From positions 767,501-831,500 of the forward strand of contig JAJTWR010000266.1 of NCBI GenBank assembly GCA_021613335.1: 64,000 nt of DNA, written 5' to 3'. The notes beneath the pieces are model-generated. The model ran no database searches. It had not been told where the DNA came from and worked only from the letters and a program-made list of their open reading frames with translations. Source of the stretch: Whitmania pigra (taxonomy: Eukaryota; Annelida; Clitellata; Hirudinida; Haemopidae). The translations under genes and the position numbers were made by a program. This document shows, piece after piece, positions 55,471 to 64,000 of this stretch (within the stretch, counting starts at the first letter, position 1; every line of letters begins with the position of its first letter).

Positions 55471-55875
55471 ACCTATCCCATCTACCCTATGTTTTAGGGA
55501 ATGATTCCATTCTGCATGTTTGAATCTTCTTCGTGCGCTCATCTTGATGAGGATCAGTCTGGCTATTGTATACGTCTGAGGTTTGATCGTCTGTCTGTCT
55601 GTCTGCATGTCTGGAAAATGGAATTGGAAACCTTCATTCGGAAGATGTCTCGAGGAATGTTAGGAAATGGCTTTAAGAGTTATGCATTGATTGCTTGATA
55701 ATTCACTCAATCATTCATTCACTCACTCATTCATCCAGTCATTCCCAGAGCATCAATCAATCTCTTAATTATTCGTTCTGTATGTTTGCTACCAGACATG
55801 TCTATTTTTAGCCGGTTTCCTAGACGTTTTGGCCTTCGCTTGTATTGTTGTTGTTATTTATTAATATTAATATTA

Positions 55876-55913
55876 TTGTTGTTGTTATTATTATTATTAT
55901 TATTATTACTATT

Positions 55914-55968
<55 letters not shown>

Positions 55969-55990
55969 TATTATTATTATTATTATTAAT
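55876..55990 (+). repeat. (ATT)n array
   Basis: ATT triplets with ACT and AGT interruptions and one slip. Confidence 0.96.
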
Positions 55991-56569
55991 ATCATTAATA
56001 TATTTATTATATATTAATATATATATTAATTAAGATATTTATATGATTATTATTATAATGTGTAATAATAATATTATGTAATAATATAAAATCGTTCTAA
56101 TTCCTTAAGAGGTGAGCCTCACCGACTCAGTCCATCTCACCTGGATAACCCTCATTATCGAGCTGACCTGGTCAATCTCAGGTCAATCGAGTGACGTCAT
56201 TCTAGTCGTTACGTCATGCGCATACAATCAATAAAGACAATCACACGCATAGGCTAGTTAATTGTAAATTAATTGTAAACTAGTACGAGAACATACGGAC
56301 TAGTGAAATGTTTTGGATGGTTGAATTTGTCGGACGGTTACTCTGGATTACTGTAGGATTCTGGATTTGTTTTCAGATTTTTTCACATTTTCCGTTCTCC
56401 CTCATCCCGTAAGAAAGCCTCATTGTTGCTCTTTTCGATAGTTCTTCCCTCGGTATGCGCGCCTCTGTTCCAGAGTGTCATCCAGTACGTTTGCTGTATT
56501 GCTTTATTGTAAGTTTTAAGTGTGGTTCCGGTTGTGTGTTGTTGTGAGTTAGCCTCTGCAATCTTGCAG

Positions 56570-56661
56570 TAGCAGTACTGGTAGTACTGGTAGTACTGGG
56601 GGTACTGGTAGTACTGGGGGTACTGGTAGTACTGGGGGTACTGGTAGTACTGGGGGTACTG
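56570..56661 (+). repeat. GTACTGGTA/GTACTGGGG minisatellite
   Basis: Alternating 9-bp units make an 18-bp period. Each unit contains the GTAC palindrome, and every second one a GGGGG run. The Gln-Tyr-Tyr-Gln-Tyr-Pro frame on the other strand is a repeat translation. Confidence 0.93.
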
Positions 56662-57238
56662 GTGATGGTGGCTGGCATTGGTAGTGATGGTAGTGGTCGT
56701 AGTACTAGTTCTTGACGTGGCTGGGCAATTAGGACGATACTCCAGCAGCCGCAGCAACAGCAACATTAACAACAAAAACAACAACAACAATAACAACAAC
56801 ATTAACAATAACAACAACAACAATAACAACTACTGGTTTCGTTTCCTTGTCACCCTGACAGGTTAGGGTAGGAAGTCTTAACCATTAATAATTAGATCAC
56901 CCGGGAGTCGAAACGCAACCGCGGTACTCTGTACGATCGTCCGTGACGATGTGCGTGTTCGTGAAATTGAATGTTCTGCACGTGTGAATCTCTCTTTCCG
57001 ACCTTCGTCATTGTCTTATAACCACGAGCTGTTTTTGTGCCATGTTTACACTCCACTTTGCTTCATCCGGCCTCTGTTGAATTGGATGATGATGATGATG
57101 ATGATGCTATTGGTGATGATGATGGTATTCATAGTGATGATAGTGATGGCGATGGCCATTGGGTAATGTCTTGATAGTCAGTGCGCAGATGTCACGAGGT
57201 GCTTGATTTGGAAATAATGCAGTTGCAAAGATGATACA

Positions 57239-57248
57239 GTGATGATGT

Positions 57249-57288
<40 letters not shown>

Positions 57289-57292
57289 AATG
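57239..57292 (+). repeat. (GAT)n array
   Basis: GAT triplets; a shorter GAT block lies at 57086-57125. Confidence 0.95.
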
Positions 57293-57610
57293 ATTTTATT
57301 GGTCATTAACTATTGCAGGCCTAAGGACGGAGCATGTTCTTAAAACATCTCCCACGCGAACAGAGCACTTATAATGATTTCACCCTCGTCGAAAAGCAAA
57401 TTGTTAACCGAGTCTTTTGGTGTCTCTCTGGGTGGTCTAACCTACTGACACAGACACACATACAAACAGACAGACAGACAGACAGACTGACTGTCTGGGC
57501 GGTTTGATCGCTCTCTGTATCCCTGACTCGACATCTGTCTGCAATTTATGATGTTGTGAAGTATTACACATTTTTACATTTAGCTCGGAGACGTATTTGT
57601 CTTCTTGTTC

Positions 57611-57648
<38 letters not shown>

Positions 57649-57649
57649 C
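57611..57649 (+). repeat. (TTG)n array
   Basis: Thirteen TTG triplets, directly upstream of a CACAG acceptor-like site. Confidence 0.95.
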
Positions 57650-57653
57650 ACAG

Positions 57654-57796
57654 TCGGTGAGGAGATTATGGACAACTGGTGTGGTTTTAAGGACGCAATG
57701 TGTTCGAGTCGATGTTGGGGATGCAATGTTGAGGACGAACTATCTCTCTGTGGACGCGATGCCTATGCCAATCGATGCGTTCGGGTGGTTGGATGA
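57654..57796 (+). CDS. Unassigned cysteine-rich candidate terminal exon
   Basis: After TTCACAG the frame TC-GGT-GAG encodes 46 residues to TGA. They include NWCGFKDAMCSSRCWGCN and then LCGRDAYANRC, six cysteines spaced C-x6-C-x3-C-x2-C-x8-C-x8-C. The spacing suggests a small disulfide-rich or metal-binding fold, but I recognise no family. There is no upstream exon in view. The acceptor's pyrimidine tract is a TTG repeat, which is unusual. It could be a chance frame. Confidence 0.25.
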
Positions 57797-57799
57797 CCT

Positions 57800-58345
57800 C
57801 TTTTGGTAATCGTCATTTAATCACATATTCCAAGTTCGTCTGTTATGAAATTTATGACATTACAAAATTTTATGTCGCCAGCCTATCGAGCATTCTTGGA
57901 TTCTTAGCCTCACAAAACACACTGATTGTAAATAACATTTGTTGCTGGTATAAACACCAGTGTCACACATACGTGACTGATGTCACGTCACATCAGTCAC
58001 ACAGCACAGAACAGCTCAGAAACGTCTCAGGCATAAATGCAAAATGTTATAAACAGCATCGTCGTAAATTTACCGGCAGTCGAAAAATGTAATAGTAATT
58101 CTCAAATGCTCCAATTTTTTTTTCCACATTCAAAGACCGAGACTCTCTTGATAGCGAGCCGTTTTCATAGAGATCAGCTATGTACCAAGTGCTACCAAAA
58201 ACTGAGTCTCAGAGTCTGGATAATTCTTCCTCGAGGACAATCGAATGGCTTGACTTGTGCGACACTTTTGAAGGGTCGACCGTCCCTACACCTCCACCCC
58301 CCCCCGTTGCTGAGATTCGTTTTAAGATAAAAGCACCATACGAAC
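57800..58345. other. Unique sequence, no recognised gene
   Basis: Short overlapping frames only. Contains a perfect 11-bp inverted repeat at 57973-58000. Confidence 0.5.
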
Positions 58346-58437
58346 TAACGACTAGCTGAAAGTCCAAATCGTCTCAGTTATGCAACGGACTATAATCAAA
58401 TGAATGAATAAATAAATAAATAAATAACGACTAGCTG
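58346..58437 (+). mobile_element. Short (AAAT)-tailed retroinsertion, copy B
   Basis: The insert 58359-58424 starts AAGTCCAAATCGTCTCAG, continues TATGCAACGGACTATAATCA and ends in an AATG/AAAT tail. It is flanked by perfect 13-bp duplications, TAACGACTAGCTG at 58346-58358 and 58425-58437. It begins within two bases of the same element position as copy A. Confidence 0.88.
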
Positions 58438-59170
58438 TCTGACCTTTTTGCGCATCGTCGTTGGGAACACCGCATGCACGGGTCAATGAATCGACTTCTA
58501 TCGTCCAGGTCGTCTACCTTATCGAGTCGAGCAACAATGTCTTCATTGTCAGCTGTTGCGCGTCACATCGTACGTACCTTATGAGGATTTGACCCCATCT
58601 CTCATGTTTACCTGGCAAGTCGAGCAACAATGTCGGCATTGTCGGCTGTCGATCGTCACCTCTTACCTCATGAGGTTTGTAGCCGTCGTCGTATGGCTAG
58701 TAGGCTTTATGCTCAAAATCTGTCGACCAGAAAATGGACATTTTAAATTTCTGTTTTACTCGATGGTTATGGTCGTAGGAATTGAGTTTAGGCAGAAGCC
58801 AACTCTCAAAGTTCTTCGCGGTTTTCCGAAGTCAGGGGTAGTGTTAAAGTCACGGTTAGGAATAATGTTACGGTTTGAGGTAGTGTTAAGCTTGGGGTTA
58901 GGGGCAAGATTAAGGCTGGGATTGGGAAGGGTACTGGGTTAGGGTACTAAAGCTTGCAGCCATCATCGGGTTACCCGCGAGTTGGTCAGCATTCTCGACC
59001 GGGTCAGTCGAGTAAGGGATATTCCGCTTGCGAATTAAGTGGGTCCTACAGTTACAGGTGAGCACTCATTATGATGATTTCATGCATGGATGCGTTTACA
59101 GCACTCGTAGACTTAATGTAATAATGTATTATAAGACGGTTTACCTGGGTATCACCATTTTTTTTAGAGG
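58438..59170. other. Unique sequence with telomere-like G-rich stretch
   Basis: No gene seen. A degenerate GTTAGGG/GGGTTAGG-like tract runs from about 58828 to 58945. Confidence 0.5.
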
Positions 59171-59178
59171 CAATTAAA

Positions 59179-59209
59179 ATGGATGATGATGATGATGATG
59201 GTGGTGGTG

Positions 59210-59240
<31 letters not shown>
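59179..59240 (+). repeat. (GAT)n array
   Basis: GAT with GGT interruptions. Confidence 0.95.
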
Positions 59241-59384
59241 CATTTATTTTTTTATTTAGCGTAAAAAATCCTAATTGGTTCAGACATGCACTTGGCGCAT
59301 CTTGGGCCCACGTAACTAATGGATGGTAATGATGGACGGCGCATCAATTCATTTGACCTTGTCGACCTTTATAAATTATGATAA

Positions 59385-59600
59385 TCATAATAATATTAAT
59401 AATAACAACAACAATAATAATAATAATGACGATGTGAGGTTGTCCATCTCTAAATTGGAAACTGATAGTAATAATAACAATTATAATAATAACAGCAACT
59501 ATAATAATAATAACAATTATAATAATAATAACAACTAAAACAATAATTATAATAATAGTAACAGTAACAACAATATTAATAACAATAATAATAGTAATGC
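59385..59600 (+). repeat. Degenerate AAT/AAC array
   Basis: AAT and AAC triplets with many interruptions. The Asn-rich frame is a repeat translation. Confidence 0.85.
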
Positions 59601-59719
59601 TGGTGATGATGATGTTGATCTTTAAAATGGAAAGTGATTTTATTTTTATTTCTGTTTTCGATTCTGAAATCGATTCACTTTCGCACGTTAACTTGTTGTC
59701 GTCTGCTGTCTGACTTTTT

Positions 59720-59762
59720 GATTGTCTGTCTGTCTGTTTGTCTGTTTGTCTGATTGTCTGTT
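59720..59762 (+). repeat. (GTCT/GTTT)n tetranucleotide array
   Basis: GTCT and GTTT tetramers. Confidence 0.9.
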
Positions 59763-60167
59763 TGACTGCTTTTCGTTCGTTCGTCGAGGTTCGCATCCAG
59801 GCCAATATCGGATCTGGTTGATGTTGTCGTCCTTATGTAGAAGCCCGTCTAGTCTGTTGTTATTATGGTGTTGTATTGTTGTTGTTGTTGTTGTTGTTGT
59901 TGGTAGTGTTATTATTGTTGTTGCAGTTAATAATAATATTAATAATAATAACAATATTATTAATGTTGTTAATCGAATAATTTAATAATATTTTTATTAA
60001 TATTATTATTATTTATTATTATTAATATTGTTGTTATTAATAACATCAATTATAATAATAACAACAATAACAATATTAATTTTTATTAATATTATAGTAA
60101 TAATATTATTATTATTCAACCGAAGCGTATAATTTTCTAGGCGACAGCTGTTGACTTTCCCAGTGTG

Positions 60168-60184
60168 TATGATGATGATGATGA

Positions 60185-60247
<63 letters not shown>

Positions 60248-60270
60248 TGATGATGATGATGATGATGATG
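60168..60270 (+). repeat. (GAT)n array with two GGAT slips
   Basis: Three GAT blocks separated by ATTGATG and ATGGATG, which give His and Ser runs on the minus strand. Confidence 0.95.
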
Positions 60271-61728
60271 AATAAATAATTATTATTTGAGAATAAGTAA
60301 TTATTATTTAAGAATAAATAATTTTTATTTAAACAGAAATAATTATCATTTAAAAGCAAATTGACTTCAGCTGTAAGCCTACACCTCCGTTCATTTCAGG
60401 TGGGTCCGGTGACTCGCCAAGCAACTAATACGCTCGTATTATGATTAGTTAATTACGAGTACCTGTAGTAGTTACGCAACCTGGTATCGGTTACCTGGAA
60501 GCTGTCAAGCGTTAGGTGGCATTCTTCAATTCGTCATCAATTCGTCATCAATTTGTAATCAATTCGTCATCAATTTGTAATCAATTCGTCAGTCAGTTTT
60601 ACAACTTACACGTGAATGCATTTAATTGATTTAGTGGTTAGTTACTTCATTTTTTTTTTAAATTTGTATTTTTGCTTATTTCGATATTTTAGTTATTATG
60701 TTTTGTTTTTACAAAGCCATTGCATATTGGTATCCGATTGTAAAATTGAAGACGCATTCTTAATGCCAACATCATCATCACCACCATCATCATCATCTCA
60801 ATATCATCCGATTCGATTCAGACACACATTCATGTCGGAAGCCCCAAGAGATAGAGATAGACAGGCAGAGAGAGATATATATAGAGAGATAAAGAGAGAT
60901 ACAAACAAAGAGACTGATACAGTTCATTAGAAGGACCGAATCATTACCTTCGCACATAGACCGGGTACCCTGGATTGCTAGCCTGGATCGTCAGGCAAAC
61001 ACGCGCATAGATCTTCATTACCTTATTATCGTACTTAATAAGGAGTCTAAAAAACAACTTTGTTGACTGTCTTTGGACGCCTGCAGTAAAAAAAACAACA
61101 ACTCTAACGAGCTAACTACCTCATCTGGTCACTTTTTATGATAACCTCTTGTGGTAACTCCCTCGAGGACCTCTTGTGGTCAGTTTCGAACCGATTTCGT
61201 CACTTTGGCTGTGTTTTTTAAAGTAGGCCACTACTGTGTTTCCCTGGCTGTTGATCCATTTCAGGAGTGAGTTGAAGTTGGTCGCCTTTCATTTTTTTTT
61301 TATGACGCTCACCTGAGGGATGTCCTTCAATTAGTCAAGTGATTGAAATGAGAAATAAAAAAAAATAAAAAAAGAAAATGAGTACTATATATAATTATAT
61401 TATCATATATTATCCTATATAATATATTAATATTATATATAATATATTAATAATAATAATATGAAGATTATTATTAAGGCTGTAATTACCATAACTGCGG
61501 GGTAATTATCGCTCTGACAAAACAAGAAAGAGGCAGCCATCTTGTTCGTATTTAAGGACAATAAGGTCTCAAACAAACACTTGTCTCGAAAAGGCACTGG
61601 GACAAACCAAACAACCAAACAACCAATTAACTTCAGACCTCCTCATGTCGTACGTACGTCCGTGTGCTGATCAGTCAGTGCTTGACTCTTTTCTGTTTAC
61701 TCACTGACTGACGAAAAAAAAAGGATTA
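60271..61728. other. Intergenic sequence with 12-bp minisatellite
   Basis: No gene recognised. An AATTCGTCATC/AATTTGTAATC repeat covers about 60527-60592. (GATA)-like and AT palindromes lie near 60850 and 61385-61450. Confidence 0.5.
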
Positions 61729-61798
61729 CGACGATGATGACGATGATGATGACGATGATGATGATGATGATGATGATGATGACGACGATGATGACGAC

Positions 61799-61853
<55 letters not shown>

Positions 61854-61858
61854 GTGGT
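61729..61858 (+). repeat. (GAT/GAC)n array
   Basis: About 130 bp of GAT with GAC interruptions. Confidence 0.95.
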
Positions 61859-62000
61859 AATATTTAGTAAGGTTTTCCCAGTCGTATGTCCTTGGGCAGT
61901 GTCTGACTGATGCAACCTCCTGAGTCTTTTCTTTGAATGATGAAAAATCATTCGAATTGCAAGGACGAATTGCATTGAATGCGTGTCATTCCTTTGAGAC

Positions 62001-62246
62001 TCCAGATTTCTTAAGAATGGATTTTTTGTTTCGATAATCGTCCATTGTACCATTGTACCCTAAGCCGTCATGAGCTTCCGAGAAGTTGCCACATAAATTA
62101 AAATATTATTTGTAATATAATATAATGTATTACAGTATAATATATTGTCTGACTTTATAGGAGGTACAATGAGCTAGATTAGATGGCGTCCTCACTATGG
62201 CTATTATTGCTAATATTATAATCATTATAACTATTACTACTACTAC

Positions 62247-62303
<57 letters not shown>

Positions 62304-62355
62304 CATCATCATCATAAATCCAGATTTCTTAAGAATGGATTTTTGTTTCGATAAT
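62001..62355 (+). repeat. Separated direct repeat of about 38 bp
   Basis: 62001-62038 recurs at 62319-62355 with one T-run difference (TCCAGATTTCTTAAGAATGG and on to TTTCGATAAT). Each copy follows a triplet array. Confidence 0.85.
62235..62313 (+). repeat. (ATT)n array
   Basis: ATT triplets ending in ATC. Confidence 0.96.
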
Positions 62356-63057
62356 TGTACTCTATATTTGACCTTGACGACGAGACCTTCTTAGGAGTCG
62401 AGACGGCGACTTTCGGGTCTTTGATCTTTTAATTTTTAATTTTAATATTTTTTTTATTATTATTAGCTTTCTTTCATCCTTTTGTCCAACAACATTCTGT
62501 CGTCTTTGATTTTGGCGTTTTTCCTTCCACTGTTTGAAGTCCTTAGTCTGCCTGGAATGGTGACCTCCAAAAAGCTAATTTCAAATGGGCTTTCCAGTTT
62601 TCCAGGGTTAAGGCTGTTAGGGTTGTTAGGGTACTGACGGCCGTACCCCGTGCCCGTCCCGATATGTTTTGGCGGTTTGTGCTAAATGATATTTTTTTGC
62701 CTTTACGCAAAAAGCCGTTCGCATGGTTTGAGTATGAAAATGAATAAAGCGGAAATATTATTACTTATCGCAATATTTGTCTCAGGCTACCTTATTAGGT
62801 ACGACATCCTGTGAAGTCCAAAGTTGTAGGATATTACTGTTATTATATATTATTAGATTTGTAGGATGTTAAGAATCGTATCCATCTTTTCTATGTCGTC
62901 ACCTTCTCGAACACACTTAAAGACAGACAGACAGATAGATACCTACCTGTTTACCACCGAGTATACTCCACAGGTGTTTAATTATAACAGGTGACGACTT
63001 TCGTTATTGGAGATCCTTAACGCTATCATCGTCATCATTAATCGTATTTCATGTTTA
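62356..63057. other. Intergenic sequence, no gene seen
   Basis: Mixed sequence with a short GTTAGGG-like stretch near 62610-62632. Confidence 0.5.
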
Positions 63058-63093
63058 TATTATTATTATTATTATTTATTTTTATTATTATTA

Positions 63094-63133
<40 letters not shown>

Positions 63134-63138
63134 CATCA
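63058..63138 (+). repeat. (ATT)n array
   Basis: ATT with T-run and GTT interruptions. Confidence 0.96.
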
Positions 63139-63273
63139 TTGGGAAAGTAATCACGAAAAGACACGGATCGTTTGATGGCTTGTCCAGGAAGTATCGAGGT
63201 ATGCACCGATTGACCGTTGTACGAGCTGAAAGTTCTAAAGGTTGGAATGCTAACGAGCTTGCTCTGCTTGCTA

Positions 63274-63365
63274 TCCTAACCAATACTAACCAATACTAAC
63301 CAATGCTAACCAATACTAACCAATACTAACCAATGCTAACCAATACTAACCAATACTAACCAATC
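63274..63365 (+). repeat. CCAATACTAA 10-bp tandem repeat
   Basis: About nine units of CCAATACTAA with every third unit CCAATGCTAA, giving a 30-bp higher-order period. Confidence 0.95.
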
Positions 63366-63473
63366 CTAGCCGAACTTATCAACAAATTGTCCTCGTTACA
63401 TTGATGTTGTTGTTGTTGTTGTGTTTGTTGTTTTTATTTTAAGTATGAATGTTATTTTGTGATGTTTTATATC

Positions 63474-63541
<68 letters not shown>
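63474..63541 (+). repeat. (ATT)n array
   Basis: More than 20 uninterrupted ATT triplets. Confidence 0.97.
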
Positions 63542-63779
63542 TATTCAATATATATCTGTAATAAATTTCTGATTGTTTTTTAATCAATGTAAATAATATG
63601 GTAATACATTAATTGATGATAATGATGATAGGTTATCATATTTTAATGTAAAATTACATTATAATTAAATAAAATAAAGAACATCCTATAGATTAATTGA
63701 GGAGTCGTGCTGATAGTATTCGTCGTCACGGAGGATGATGACGAAGTGATGGACGTCTGACATGATTTCGTATTTCGCT

Positions 63780-63789
63780 CACACACACG

Positions 63790-63830
<41 letters not shown>

Positions 63831-63857
63831 CACACACACACACACACACACACACAT
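63780..63857 (+). repeat. (AC)n array
   Basis: AC dinucleotides with one CAACAC slip. The Cys/Val frame on the minus strand is a repeat translation. Confidence 0.97.
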
Positions 63858-63962
63858 CCACACATCCAACAACATCCCAACCACTGCTGTCCGTTTGATC
63901 TCTCCGTGATGAGATCAACCGCTCATTAATTATTAATTGCTTCCTCGTAATTATAACAACAT

Positions 63963-64000
63963 TAATAATAATAATAATAATAATATAATAATAATAATAA
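63963..64000 (+). repeat. (AAT)n array, cut by the window end
   Basis: AAT triplets with one slip, continuing to the last base. Confidence 0.95.

Overview
The window is nuclear DNA from an animal, most likely a marine or other aquatic invertebrate. The evidence is split genes with GT-AG introns of about 340-970 bp, a THAP zinc finger, an eight-cysteine (TspanC8) tetraspanin, a UBAN coiled-coil protein and a UQCC4-type complex III assembly factor. The phylum cannot be fixed from the sequence alone. The DNA is AT-rich and unusually full of simple repeats, above all ATT/AAT arrays (the longest over 420 bp), with GAT/ATC, ATCC, AC and TTG arrays as well. Almost every long open frame outside the four genes is a translation of such a repeat.

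Layout: 1-7.6 kb is repeats with one promoter-like patch (about 1.33-1.47 kb). 7.7-11.0 kb holds a minus-strand gene for a NEMO/optineurin/TNIP-type ubiquitin-binding coiled coil. 11-29.8 kb is AT-rich and gene-poor, with ATT arrays, a 28S-rRNA-like retroelement fragment (16.6 kb) and a possible immunoglobulin-exon relic (22.9 kb). 29.9-30.9 kb is a single-exon THAP-domain gene. 31-33 kb is repeat-poor and may be regulatory. 34.8-39.07 kb is a complete seven-exon TspanC8 tetraspanin gene, and 40.2-41.04 kb a complete two-exon UQCC4 gene. 41-64 kb is again mostly intergenic and repeat-rich, with a few unassigned candidate exons.

All four recognised genes lie on the minus strand. They belong to separate pathways (ubiquitin/NF-kB-type signalling or autophagy, transcriptional repression, ADAM10/Notch trafficking, mitochondrial complex III assembly), so there is no operon or functional cluster. 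The most distinctive mobile signal is a family of very short insertions with (AAAT)n-type tails. It has three copies, each flanked by a perfect 12-14 bp target-site duplication, which points to recent target-primed reverse transcription by an element whose source copy is outside the window. No reverse transcriptase, transposase, rRNA gene, CRISPR array or convincing tRNA gene was found.
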